Origin: Lepeophtheirus salmonis
Taxonomy: Eukaryota; Arthropoda; Copepoda; Siphonostomatoida; Caligidae
Length of the DNA: 64,000 bases
Direction: 5' to 3'
Assembly: GCF_016086655.4 (NCBI RefSeq)
Contig: NC_052136.2
Location: 5,766,001-5,830,000, forward strand
Made by a program: the position numbers and the translations under genes. The notes under the pieces are model-generated. The model was not told where the DNA came from, made no database searches, and saw nothing but the letters and a program-made list of their open reading frames with translations. Positions 12,660 to 25,016 of this stretch are shown here, piece by piece; position 1 is the first letter of the stretch; each line of letters opens with the position of its first letter.

Positions 12660-13240
12660 AGTACCACGCTGTCATGGCGGCAGCTCAAACTGAAGATGCA
12701 TATATGTATTATTCTCCAGGACACCCCCAACTGCAAAGTCCAGAAGGTTGTTTCCGCAAAGGAACCCAACATTTCGTCTGTTAACAATGGTGTCCACCCA
12801 TCTTATTCTCCAAGTAAATATAGACTCGTATGCGCTTTGGATTTGTTTCATTCGATGAATACGCGATGCCACTCATCTGGTACCAAAATGAGTAAAGGTT
12901 TCAACACTATTAGCTAAGTTGACATGATGAGGATTAAGTTGATTTTAGTGATCAGAGACTGGATCCAGAAGGGAATGTAGTACTTCAACACATCGGCACA
13001 CACAACCTAGGTTACACAGTCCTCTTAGAAACTAACATTCCGTTCTGGACGAAAATAATGTGGCATTCAGATGCCCACCCTCTCGAATTTTCCTTCATGT
13101 TGCATGCCGAGGCATGCCCGAAAAAAGAACTGAGTATGAGGAGCCAGCAAGGCTTTTTTGTTAATGCTCCGACATTTTTAGTCTTCAAGAAAACCAAATT
13201 GTTTATTTTTGTTTCAGCTGTTGTTTGGTTGAGTAAATAA
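12660..13240. mobile_element. Degenerate Tc1-like transposon relic
   Basis: Around 13060-13140 the + strand reads HPLEFSFMLHAEACPKKELS, resembling the region after the third catalytic acidic residue in Tc1-like transposases (normally PLDFS.W...). The block at 12690-12760 resembles the fragment at ~4680. Stops break every frame. A GGTC-family end lies just beyond at 13370-13422. Confidence 0.4.
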
Positions 13241-13369
13241 ACCTGGCAATTAAAAATAACGGGAATAAAATCGTAATTAAATGACTGCAAGTTGTATGTC
13301 CCCACTCTCTATGTTCTAGGAACGCTGTCTGGACGGAAATATTGTTATAAATCAGTATAAAAAAATTAT

Positions 13370-13422
13370 TTTGGATCGAACCGAACAAAAATCGGTCTCG
13401 GACCGAGTCGCAACACTAATGT
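13370..13422. repeat. GGTC family terminal end
   Basis: Contains atcggtctcggaccgagtcg followed by caacacta. Similar ends occur at 16385 and 20938. Confidence 0.55.
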
Positions 13423-13835
13423 GTACAGTACTGAAACAGTCTTTGTATCTCTTAGCTACCTATATTATAAGTGTATTGCACGTGCCTATTCTCAATTAGA
13501 AATCACAAAGATTTAGCAAGTACAAAAGATTTTTTTCTCTTCTTGCGAGGAGCTTATAAAGACCGTTGAATTATTATTACTCAAGGTTGATCCTCTTGTA
13601 GTTCTAATAAAAGGGGCTTGAATGAAAGAAGGAAAGAAAAACGGTTAACTTTTTTTTTCTTCTTTAATCATGACTGTTGTTCTTAATAATATTATGTACG
13701 GATTTATTGTTAAATTGTGAAAACAAATATTATTATATTTGTTGACGTTGTTTGATAGACTTTAATATATACATAAAAAACACAAAAATTAACACCACCA
13801 CTTGAGTAGTTTACTTGATAAAAATGTTCCAAGTA

Positions 13836-14850
13836 CAGGGGCATTCTCAGAGGGTGGGCTGGAGGAACTGTAGCCCATTCCACCCCCTCCGCTATTTAGG
13901 ATTTTTTGCTTTTTATAAGAAAATCATATTTGATTTTTTTTAGTATTATAATTTTAATGAAATTTTTCAAACAAAAATTATTATTTGTAAATATGGTTTC
14001 AATATTTATTTTCAAAAAATTATATTTTTGAAATATAGTTTTCAAAATAATTTAACTTTTTCAGAACAGCTATTGGTTTTTGAAATTTTTTGTGAACAGC
14101 AGTAGATTTTTGATTTTTTTTCCAAAAAATTTAATTTTTTGAGAATAATTATAGATTTTTAGAACTTTTTTCCAAGCACTTTAATTTTTTGAGAATAGTT
14201 ATAGATTTTGAAAATTTCTTTTAAAAAAATTTAATATAATTGAGAAAATTTTTATCTTTAATAATTATTTCCAAAAAAAATTATTTTCCAATTTTTTTCC
14301 AAAACCAAGCCCCCCTAAAAAAATAACAGTACTATTATTTTAATGAAATTTTTTAATTTATATTTTTTCAAAAAAATAAATATTTTGTAAATAGCTATGG
14401 TTTTGAAATTTTTTTCAAAAAATTTTATATTTAAAATTTAATTTTATAAAAAACTTAACTTTTTGTGAACGGCAATTGATTTTTTAAAAAAAAATCCAAA
14501 AAATAAAATTTTTGGAAAATATCTATGAATTTTTGAATTTTTTTTTCGACAACTGTAGATTTTTGAATTTTTTTTTCAAAAAGTTTTATTATTTTGAGAA
14601 TAGTTATAGATTTTTGAAATTTTTTTCCAAACATTTTAGTTTTTTTGAATAACTGGAATTTTGAAGTTACTTTCGAAAAAACTTAATATAATTTGAAAAA
14701 TTCTTTTTTTCTTAATTATTTCTAAATAATTTCATAAATTCCTAAAGCAAAAATTTTAATTTTCTTTTTAATAAAAATCCAAAACCAAGCCCCCCAAAAA
14801 AAAAAAAGTAATAATAATAATATATGCTTATATAATCCTGCAGACGTTTC
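13836..14850. repeat. AT-rich minisatellite element, longest copy
   Basis: Begins caggggcattctcagagggt, then gggctggagg, and ends atataatcctgcagacg. The internal block ending aaaaccaagcccccc occurs twice (14300-14320 and ~14780-14800), each time after several AT-rich units. This copy therefore carries a ~480-bp internal duplication or a nested partial copy. Confidence 0.8.
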
Positions 14851-15299
14851 TCAAATAGAGTTGTGTCTCTCCAAATTTATTTGATCAAGTCCCGTCTTAA
14901 GACCTGTCCCTTGGACTGTGAGTACTCTAGAACTGTAGATAACTATAGATTCCTTCAGTCGCTGTCCTATCAGCATTTCATGTCAGCTATTGTCGGGGGC
15001 AGTAAATCAATCAAATTGATTATTACAGGGAAAGAAAATATGAAGTGATCATACAATACTTTATACTTTTATAATAATAAAAATAACTTTATGTATGACG
15101 TACATATGAGTTATGACGTATTATAATTTTGAATGAAGATGTCGTGAGGCAATATCATTTATGTTTAATTTTATTATCTATTCACTTATTTAATTTTATA
15201 TTGCCCAGATATTATAAAAGAAGTCCTTTATCCATTTACGATTGAATTAAATAATTCAAATTAGTGTCCAAAATGGCTCATATTTATACTGCTTTTGGC

Positions 15300-15475
15300 T
15301 TTTTCCCAAAATAAAGGTATATTTTTCAAAAAAAATTATTTTAAAAATCCAAAACTATTCACAGAAATTAAATTTTTTGTAAAAAAAATAGTTGAAGAAT
15401 TTATATTTTGGGGATTTTTGATATTTCAGAGTAGAAAAAAACTCCCCTCCAGCCCACTCTCCTCGAATACCAGTA
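15300..15475. repeat. AT-rich minisatellite element, short copy
   Basis: AT-rich core units followed by aactcccctccagcccactc, the family's GC-rich end. The other end is lost. Confidence 0.6.
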
Positions 15476-15714
15476 GAATGACGTCATATTACATATTACG
15501 TCACCTTTCGTAAGTAAGATAAAAATATCAAATCAAACTGATTTCAAAACTTGAGATCCCAGTTTTTTATATTTTCATCAGCTATTTTACAAAGATTCAA
15601 AATGTGTCGTGTTACACCATAAAAACAATTTTGATAAAAACCAGAAAATCCCAAATTAATTTTTATTCCAAATGTACATAGAACTCAATATTTCATATAG
15701 ATATTTGAGCCAAT

Positions 15715-15990
15715 TATTGGCTTATTATTCAAATGTCTCTGGGATGAGTTAAAATACCCTGGAATTTTAACTTTAGATTTTAACCATTTTTTTATATAAG
15801 ATACTTACTTGTATTAGCCCCGATATGACATCTTTTAAATGCTTAAAATACTTTTTGCGTAATTTGCAATACACACAAAGGCCTAATTTGTCTATTGCCA
15901 CTGATGAATATTCGTTGAGGAGTGCAAATGTAATAATCCACACTCAATTCCAGCTTGTTTTTATGTTGATATGACACAAGTTACAACTTA
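15715..15990. repeat. Dispersed repeat family R3, copy 3
   Basis: Contains tctctgggatgagttaaaat and later gccccgatatgacatct, matching the copies at 6800 and 11715. Confidence 0.55.
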
Positions 15991-16384
15991 TAAACGAGAA
16001 GAAATCATTAAAGTATTTCCTTTAAAAAAAAAATGAAGATGTGTGAGAAAAGAAATTACATTTTTTTTAGGAGCCTTTTACAATGCTTTAAAATCCATAT
16101 AATATGTGTATATCCCCCGTATACTAATAATGTATATAAAGCAGATCCGACGACCCTTACTTGTCTCTCTTCTAAGAAACCCGAAAGTGTATTTTTCCTT
16201 TTTGAAATTGTACATAATATGTTTTTTCTAAGACGAATTTTATTTTGCAATAAATTTGTCTGTTTTTCTTGAGAAACGGGAGTAAAGAAAAACACAACTC
16301 AATGCCCTTTCGGAATGAGAACGACAAACATAAAAGACTGTTGTATATACAAGCGCAAAACCGTCATTGATTTACTAGTGTTAA

Positions 16385-16560
16385 GACTCGGTCCGAGATA
16401 GATTTTTTGTAATGAGGTCTTATTGATTTTTTCTAGACTGATCTGGACCCATATTTTGATACAAACCCTGATATCAGACCGTAGACTGAAATATAATCGT
16501 TTCAAATCGAGTTCATATTTTGTCGTTCTCAATCTATGAACCGATTTCTATTTTTGTGTC
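16385..16560. repeat. GGTC-rich dispersed repeat
   Basis: Begins gactcggtccgagatagatt and continues ttttttctagactgatctgg to aatctatgaaccgattt. Colinear with 17400-17590 and 20936-21130. Confidence 0.65.
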
Positions 16561-17399
16561 ATTTTTTGCATTTTAGGGCATCTTGGAGAATAATTTCTGC
16601 CGCTCCTCTCATCCAAATTTGGATTAGGAAGATGTATAGAGATTCACAGTTATAATCACTAAGCTCCAGACATGGGAATTTGATGCTCAGAGGCGCGTGA
16701 CTAAACAGATGTGTAAAAAGGAGTACACCCAAAAAAATCCATACAAACATTTTCTTGTCAAATTTTTAAATATTTTTCGTAAAAAGAAGCGATTGTCAAA
16801 ATTTAAAACGCTTTCATAACTTAATATATAATTTTTTTGTTTGTTTCCAAATTAGAAATTCATTTTTAATTAAAGTAGTATTGTAAAAAAAAAATACTAA
16901 TAAAAAATATGTGTATGTCTTTAAAAAAAATCGATAATATTTTGTCAAAAACTGTCCATTTTAGAAATTTTGTTAAATAGTAACCAAACAATCCCCCCTC
17001 CCCCTTCATATTAAAGTTATAGTCTCGCAACTTTGTATACTCGACTCAAACTCCATTTTAAATTTGCAAGACTTGATATGAGCTCAAAATCAAAGACCCT
17101 TAGACTTCACTTGTACACGAAAACTAAAAGACTTAGATGCTTTCCTGAACTGTATACCTTTCATTCTGGATACGATCATTTCATATTTTTTTTCTGTGGA
17201 TGTAAAGTACGCTGAGTTAAGTACCTGAATTTTGTGTCAGAATAGGTAGCAAAAATATTAATGAAATGCTACTTATTTTAATTGAGATTTGTCTCGGGAA
17301 TTGGCCGTTACTTTTGATTTATTATGACTAAATAATTAATTATACGAGACATCTCAAGACAAGCCTTAAGGCTCAAATCAGCAAATAATTAATCGTTCC

Positions 17400-17590
17400 A
17401 ACACCCAAATTGTTTTCTCAGCTCGGTCTTAAGTGTTTGTTTTTTTAAATTTAGGATTTGAACTCTGTTATTTCGGTCTAGACAGCAATCTCAGACTGAA
17501 GACTGAAATTTATTCGTTTTCAAATTGTAGATATATTTTTTCGGTCATAATATATGAACTGATTTTCTCAGCTATCTTTGTTTATGTGCT
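17400..17590. repeat. GGTC-rich dispersed repeat
   Basis: Shares with 16385-16560 the order cggtctta, ggtctagac, cagactgaagactgaaat, and cggtcataatatatgaactg. Confidence 0.6.
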
Positions 17591-18000
17591 GTCCAAGCAT
17601 AATTAACAAAGCACATTTAACTTCATATGACGTTATTGTGTCGGTAAATCTTCACAATATTCAAACATAAATGAGGTCGTCAACAATTCATAAATAGAAT
17701 ACGTTTAAATAAAACTTTAAATGACACTGATCCATACGATTTTTTATAAGATCAGATCATTACCATTTGGAGGGGGGGAGGGGGGATATAGATCTAATTT
17801 TTCTTTGATACCGGTCCAGATCTAGTGAACCAAATTTGGTATTAAGAAAATAAGGTTATGATTAAACTTGAGGAGCTGAAACCAGATAGTTACCATAAAT
17901 GACCAGTAAGTACCTGTCCGAGCACTGACGAAATTAATATGGACCGGACTGATAGGACTCCAGGCCTTTTAGTTTATTTACACCCATCAAACACTAACAT

Positions 18001-18605
18001 TAGAGTTGCATCGGTTCTTATTTATTCGGTCTAGTTCATTCCAGTCTTAGGACGGGTTTTATCAATCCTTGGTACTTGACCAGTCTATATACGGCTTTAC
18101 TAAATATAGAGTAAGAATTGTGTATATTTCCTTGGTCGAAGATAATTATACAAAACATCTTTATAGATAAGCTCCTATCTTTTCAAACATTATTCAAATT
18201 GTCAGAGTTACCATGTTACCTTTCGGTTTCTTTTCATTCTTTTTTACATTCCACTAGGGTCATGTTTTATACAGCTCCATCAATCCCTTTATTAAGGGTT
18301 GGCTTCAGTCCCCCCCCTCAAAAAAAACACACACACACTCAAAACCACAATTTAAACTTAATCATCCTTTAGATAAATAAATAGTTTTTCTCGGGAGTGA
18401 TTAGCTTAATTTCTAATTTATTCACTCCAGACTAGTCTGAGGACCTGTGTTTGGGACAGTCACTACACGAACTCATTTAAAAAAAAAAATAGAATTGAGG
18501 GAAGTCATTAATGATCGAACTTTATAAGTTTTTAGGACGTAGCTGGACTGGACCAGGAGTTAACAGAAGAGTCTTCAGTTCTAAATAAGGACGGTCACAT
18601 CACTA
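18001..18605. mobile_element. MITE-like element with GGTCCTTATTTA ends (family P)
   Basis: The left end is agagttgcatcggttcttat and the right end is ctaaataaggacggtcacat followed by cacta, an imperfect terminal inverted repeat of about 25 bp. It contains no transposase. Members with the same ends lie at 20025, 32138 and 60570, with a partial one at 38765. Confidence 0.6.
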
Positions 18606-19151
18606 ACGAACACGGATACATAATTATTCATACAGAACTGTTCAAAAAAACATTCAAGTGATTTTTTACTCTAATTTATGAGTATACAAAAAAATGAGTT
18701 TTTGTATTTTTTTATTTAATAAACAAATTGGCGGGAAAGAAACAAAAATCAGATACAACAGCGATCTGCTGATAACTACATACGTACAACAATACGAAGA
18801 AAATAATAATAATATTTTGTTGTTCATACAATGGCTCATGGGTTAAAACTTAAATCTCCTTGCATAAATGATGGGCAATAATAAAATAATAAAAAAAGAT
18901 TTTGAGATTCTCTTGAGAATAACTTTTATGAGATTCACATTGTATATGATTTATGATTCCGTAGTCCAATTTCAACCTTGGTTATAATATTATTGTTATT
19001 ATTTATAAATTCCATTGATCAAATTAGAGTGTCAATTTTGATGATTTTTGTCAAAGGATAATTAGTTGCTAATTTGCAACAAATCCCTGAGGTTGACTAC
19101 TGATGAAGAGCCTCTTCGACTCAGTTGAGACATTACTTGAAATAAGTAATT

Positions 19152-19867
19152 AGGGGCGTCGGTAGGGAGTGGACCAGAGGGATCTAGCCCCCAAAGAAAT
19201 TAAAGAATTTTTGATTTTTACAAGAAATTTTGTCGTGAAGAGGAAAAAATTTACGCGAAAATAGGGATAAAAAATATTTTCTGAAAGATTTATTTTCTTA
19301 AAAGAAAGTCTTGTGAGCAAGTTATGGAGCAGAGAAAAAAAATCTACTATCTAAAATTTTTTTATGAATGGCTATGGGTTTTTTTCTAAGAAATATAATA
19401 TTTGAAGATTCAATTTTTGTGAATAACTTTGGATTTAAAAAAAAAATCAAAAAATGTATTATTTGAATTTTTTTTCCAAAAAATATAATTTTCTCTGAAT
19501 AAATATGAATTTTTGTAGTTTTTTTCTCAAAAAAAAATTGTATTTGAAATTTTTTGTCAATAACTATGGATTTTGAAAAAAAAAATCGAAAAAATTTAAT
19601 ATTTGAAATATTTCTTCGATAAGATTTAATATTTGAAGTTTGTTTTTCCAAAAAAAAATAACTTTCTATGAATTGCTATGAATTTAAAAAAAAAAAAAAA
19701 ATTTCTTTGAATAGATATGATTTTTGAAGTTTTTTTTTCCAAGAAATATAATATTTGAAATTTTGTTACAAAAAATTTAATTTTAGTGATGAACTTTGCA
19801 TTTTTTCCCTACAAAAATCCAACCCCCCTCCCCCAATATATTTATATATAATTCTGTAGACGCCCCT
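19152..19867. mobile_element. AT-rich minisatellite element, best-preserved ends
   Basis: The ends are exact 9-bp inverted repeats, AGGGGCGTC and GACGCCCCT. Internal order: ggagtggaccagaggga, tagccccc, ~550 bp of AT-rich tandem-like units (tatgaatttttgtag..., tttgaaatttt...), aatccaacccccctccccca, then atatttatatataattctgt. It carries no believable protein; the 109-codon minus ORF inside is Phe/Ile/Lys filler from the repeat. No target-site duplication is evident. Confidence 0.8.
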
Positions 19868-20024
19868 GTTTAATTTCTAGTTACTCGGACTAAAATGTAA
19901 AGCCGATATTCACGATAGTTATCCCTTAACAGCGGTGCTTACAAAACAGAGTACCATGTGACAGTGGCTCTAGAACGATAGGGGACAGTGGCCCAGCATT
20001 CTTCATAATTTTTATACTTATCAG

Positions 20025-20346
20025 TATGGTTGTGTCGGACCTTATTTATTCTGTACAGTCCAATCCTAGGACCTATTGGTCCTTGAAATTTTTCATAAAA
20101 TGTTGATGGTTTATTAAGGCAAATAAAATATTTATGTATATTGATCATTGCACATAACTTCCAAAAAATATTCCTATTTTCTTTACAATGCAATACATCA
20201 CGGAATAACTAAATAAAGGAAACACACCCTCAATGACGTCACAAGGGATTTATTTTATGACCAATAAGTGGGATTTGACTGTATTGTTCCTGGAAGGAAC
20301 AATACACAGCAGTCCTCGGTCCTAAATAAGAACCAATACATCACTA
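20025..20346. mobile_element. MITE-like element, family P
   Basis: The left end is ggttgtgtcggaccttattt and the right end is cctaaataagaaccaataca then tcacta. These form an imperfect inverted pair. About 320 bp with no coding content. Confidence 0.6.
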
Positions 20347-20454
20347 AATAATTCAATTCAATTTACCTAAAAAAATAAAATTGATATTCATTCAAATGTA
20401 GTCTTTTACCAAATATTTTAACACAAACAACCATCTAAAAAAAAAATAGAGGGA

Positions 20455-20690
20455 CGTAGCTCAATGAACAACACACTCATGAGAAATTATTTTCTTGAAC
20501 TCCATGTGCATAAGTTTCATACTCTTTCGCTTCCGAAGAAGGAAATCTATATATTAAATGGTAATGTCTGTGTTGCGTCTGGGAATCAGGACCAAAGCAA
20601 TGAATGGATTTTACTGACATTTTTTATATATGTTCTTAAGGCTCAAGAGATGGCTCTGGGAACATTTTTTTAAATCTTCATAGCACTGGC
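20455..20690 (+). repeat. SINE-like repeat head, copy 1
   Basis: gggacgtagctcaatgaaca resembles a tRNA A-box region, and ctttcgcttcc ~65 nt later could be a decayed B box. The block is shared with 23874-23985. tRNA origin is inference only. Confidence 0.4.
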
Positions 20691-20935
20691 AGTCTTAAAA
20701 TTGCATTCCCCCTCCCCTACTTATAAACAACTATTTCATATTAAAGAAAAAATAAACACAGTAAAATCTTAGGAATGATTCTCGCTGCATGTTGGTATAT
20801 GTCTTTGCACACTTTTTTTCAAAGGAGATTATAAGATTTAGAGAAGAAGAGAAGGGAGAATAAAACTAAGGATTTTTGACAATAATACGATAGATGAGCG
20901 AACAACGACAGTTCAAATTGAATACTTTTTTTTGT

Positions 20936-21130
20936 ATTGAGACTCGGTCCAATACTGAATTATTTTTTTCGGTTCGGTCTAAAGTGATTTTTTCTAGACC
21001 GATTTGGGCTAATTTTTCGGTCGGGACTGCGGTATCAGAGAGTGGACCGATTTTTTTCGGTCTCACTTTGTATACCAATTTTGATTCGCTCCCACTCTAT
21101 GGAACGATTTTTTTTCGGTCGAACTAATTC
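20936..21130. repeat. GGTC-rich dispersed repeat
   Basis: Begins gactcggtccaatactgaat, continues tttttctagaccgatttggg, and ends tatggaacgattttttttcg followed by gtcg. This is the clearest copy of the family. Confidence 0.65.
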
Positions 21131-21689
21131 AGTCCAAGACAATTTATAGGTCAAATGGAAAAATTGTAATTCCATTGAGATTAGATTTTGATTCAACAGA
21201 GGACTATTTTTGACCATTCAACAGTCCCTACAAATAAAAGGTAAAATATTAATCAAATTAGATACTTCGTTACTGAAATAAGTAACGTCGTTACTTATAA
21301 CGCCGATTTATCAACTCTGTTATTATGTAGCGACACACAAATATTGTATTGTTTAAGTACAAAGCTGAAAGGCTATGTATACTACATATATAGAGTATGA
21401 AAGAGACATGGTAATTATGTATATATAAAGATAGGTCCTTTTGTGACATGTGGCATCTAATCATACCATAGGTTGTGGCGGGGTGTAAGGCGAGCAAGGA
21501 GAACAAAAAAGGAAAACATCTGGACATTTTATTCGAAATATTGTATTTACAATATTAAAATACATATTTGAGGACAACACGATTGGAATTTATGTAACGG
21601 ACACCTCATATTATACGTATATATGTTGGGTACAAGTTGGTATTTTGTACAAACTGTAACTTGTACAATTATATTGTGAAAGTTACAAT

Positions 21690-22140
21690 TTTGGATTAAA
21701 AAAAATATATATTGAAAAATTAAATTTTCCTGAAAAAAAATTGAAAAATTAAATTTGTTGGAAAAAAATTTCAAAAATCAGTAGCTCTTCACAAAAAAGT
21801 ATTTTGGGAAAAATTAAATTGCAAATATTAAATTTTTTTGAGACAAATTTCAAAAATCCATAGCTATTCACAAAAATTAATTTTTTTTCAAAAATCTTGA
21901 GTTGTTTAAAAAAACTTTTTTTCTAAAAAATTAATTTTTGAATTTTTTTTATAAAATTTAATTTGATGTTAATAGTTGTGGATTTTTGAAATTTTTCGAA
22001 AATATTTAATAATAGAATTTTATTTCATAAAATTTAATATTTGAAATTTTTCCCAAATAATTTAATTTTTTTGAAATGTTTTCCAAATAATATTAATTTT
22101 TAAATTATTTAAAAAAAAAAAAAAATCCAAACACTCATCT
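21690..22140. repeat. AT-rich minisatellite core
   Basis: Tandem-like AT-rich units (aaatccatagctattcacaa) without recognisable family ends. Confidence 0.65.
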
Positions 22141-22267
22141 GTAATCCTTTTGTAACTTCTTCATTTATGTCCTTTTGATTGCAAGTATTTTACAACTTGT
22201 ACATTTTTTTTATTGTAATTATTAATCTTTATTAATTTTCATGAAATAGTCAAAAATTACATCATTG

Positions 22268-22540
22268 ATACGAGGTGTTCGCAGGGTATGGGCTGGAAGA
22301 GTTGTAGCCCCCCAAAAAAAAACAACTGGAATTACTAAAAAATTTAATATTTCATTTTTTTTCAAATAATTTATTATTTGAAATTTAATTTAATTTTTCA
22401 AGTTTTTGTTCCAAAAAAAAAAAAAAAAAATTGAAATTTTGGTTCAAAAAAATATTAATTTTTCAAATTTTATCCCAAAAAATTTAATTTTTCAAATTGT
22501 CTCTAAAAAAAATTATTTTTAAAAACCAAAAAATTCTGCA
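22268..22540. repeat. AT-rich minisatellite element, short copy
   Basis: Starts ttcgcagggtatgggctgga then gagttgtagccccccaaaa, runs through AT-rich core, and ends aaaaattctgcacccctgtt. Both ends are recognisable though eroded. Confidence 0.7.
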
Positions 22541-23873
22541 CCCCTGTTAATTGGAATGAACCTATATCCAATTCCTATTCCAAGTTCTTCATTTATAACG
22601 TTTTGTTCGCAACTTGTACAGCACATATATAAAAACATACTTTCATATGTCTGCTATGATTTGAATCTATTTAAATCTTAATAAGTTAATAATCTTTAGT
22701 AATTTTCATTAAATAGTAAAAATTACATCATTAATTGGAATGACCCAATTTCTTCATGAAAGAACTTTTGTTTGCAACATATATAAAAACCCACTTTCAT
22801 TTGTAAATAATGTGTCAAGATCAACATTTGAAGGCATTGAATTCGGTCAAAGCAAAAAAAAAAAAGGTTTTTCTTTTAAATTTTTTTTGCAAGGAAAATG
22901 GATTTTTATGGTTGTTTTTTTTTTGCGTATTTTTTAGCTCCCAGCAGTCAAGAGGGAATAGTTATATATTGTACCCATATAACAACCCATTTTCTCAGGA
23001 ATGAAGAAAAAGAAATGAGGTCAAGAAAAAGGAAGAAAGAAAATTGGGGAAGGAAAAAATATTTGGAGTTATTTTAAGCGTTCAAAATTTTCTTTTCCTA
23101 TTGATAGAGAGAATTCAATGATCCTGTCTCAAGATGTGACCATTGACGTCACTCATGTACTATAATATTATTTTTATTATTATTCGATAAATGTGTTTCC
23201 AAGTCATGGTTTTTGAATGGGTAACTTATCTATATATTGAGTTGTAATTCTTATATTAAGACTTGGGGATTGAATTGAAAATGTTCATTTTTGAGCGTCT
23301 GAACGGAAAAATATATAATCAGCGTTCATATAGCGGTTTCTTTTTATATTGTTCTCGATAGACATCTTTGATCCCTGAGCCAAAGACAATTTTTGTCTGC
23401 TTGGGAGTACAGAGCGTATGATAACAGCAAATGGCCGAACGTCAATCACATGGTCAATATTGCTCAAATTTAATTGGCTACTTTTTTGCCCGAAAAGGAG
23501 GTTAATATTGCATACGTCACGAGGAAAAGTGATACAGTCACGTTGCTTTGACACCCCCATAATTCAAACAAGGTTAGTCAACAAGGATTTTCAGTTCTAA
23601 CTAAAGATTTAATAGCAATACAGATGACGTCATTGGGATCCCAAATAAAGAACTATAACGGTAGAGAATAATTGAAAACCTAAATACAGCCTTAAACCCT
23701 AACACGGAGCGAGCAACGCTATTGTGTAGGATTATCATATATTTTCTGAAAAAGAGGACATATGGTCCGATCACTGACAATTTATAGAAAGGGAGGGACT
23801 GTGTTAATATTTTGTGACATTAATCATGAGGACTATGGAGGTAGATAGGAGGGGATGTAGGGTTGATTATGGA

Positions 23874-24365
23874 ACAACGTAGCTTAATGAACAATGCGCT
23901 CAAAAAAAAATGATTCTCTTGAACTCAACGTTCATAAGTTCACGTTTCGGTCGTTCCAAGAGAAGGAAATATACTATATGTTATATGGGCTTCAAAGTAG
24001 ACCAGGTCAGACGGAGTAAGTGTAATTCTATTTTATTTCTTCCATACTTGGAGATGGAATTAGTGTTAGAGTGCGAGGACAAGGCGGGAGCGATACATAT
24101 TTTATTACTGAACTAAGAGCATTGTTAATGTCAGCTGCCTTTTATATGATTGGAGGGGGGAGAGAAAATAGAGGGCAACCTTTTACATTTAAAATAGCAT
24201 TAGTGCGGAGAAAATATTGTAATTATATTTAAATTCATATATATTTTAATTTTACTACGCATTTGGAAACAATTTACACCAAAAATAGATGAGAATTCTT
24301 CTTTTCGAGGGAATTGTTAGTACACCACGACTTATTACATAAATGAAAAAAAGAGCACTCCAATA
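23874..24365 (+). repeat. SINE-like repeat, longest copy (head plus tail)
   Basis: The head, acgtagcttaatgaacaatg, matches 20455. The tail from ~24110 (ttgttaatgtcagctgcctt, then gagaattctt and tacataaatg) matches the copies at 48150, 48436 and, inverted, 50930-51240. Head and tail side by side here suggest one ~490-bp family. Confidence 0.5.
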
Positions 24366-24689
24366 AACCGTTTTTCCGTTTGTAAAGCACTATACTTAGT
24401 TTTTTTATTTACAGGAATCCCTTCCTTCCTTATACTTAATCAGTGCAACTACATTTGACCAATTAAAGGGGGAGGGGGAAAGGAAATTGCGTACGTACTT
24501 TCTATATACTTGTGAATTATGGTATTCCAGGAAACTGCAGAATCTCGTCAGTATAAATTAAATTATGTGAAATTGAAATAATTCTTGTTATATTTTAAGC
24601 AGAAATAATAAATTTTAATCGTGTCCAACACATAAATATTCTTTATTATCATGTTCTTCATAATCACTCATCTTTTTTGGAGAGGAAAA

Positions 24690-24850
24690 TGCATATGGTT
24701 CGTCCTAGAGTTTGATTACGGATCCATAACGGTCTGAGATCGTTATAATATAAACGAATTCGATCTGGACCGGTCTCGTAGCAGTAAAATACGATCTTGA
24801 CCCGATCCTACTACATTTTTTTAAGTGAAAAAACATATCTATATTTGTGT
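24690..24850. repeat. GGTC-rich dispersed repeat, subtype 2
   Basis: ccataacggtctgagatcgt, ctggaccggtctcgtagcag and acatttttttaagtgaaaa follow in the same order as at 26560-26790. Confidence 0.6.
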
Positions 24851-25016
24851 CCCTTTTTAAAAAAAGAATTTTCCCTCTAGAAACAGTCACAAATAACTAA
24901 ACGAAACTAAAAACCATGTCTCCAACCGATTCTCAGCAGTAAGTAGTCATGACTTTGATCAAATAATTATTGACTCACATGATCATCCGTCGTAAGTCTA
25001 TATTATATGCCTAAGT

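Noticed and set aside
16033..16295. Two fully overlapping ~79-codon ORFs on opposite strands
   Set aside because: Opposite-strand twins of equal length without motif are chance openings.
17768..17790. G-run that could form a quadruplex
   Set aside because: Simple G-run next to decayed repeats. Similar runs are part of the minisatellite family's G-rich step, and no gene is nearby.
19322..19651. 109-codon minus ORF
   Set aside because: Lies entirely in the minisatellite core; the protein is a periodic Phe/Ile/Lys translation of the repeat.
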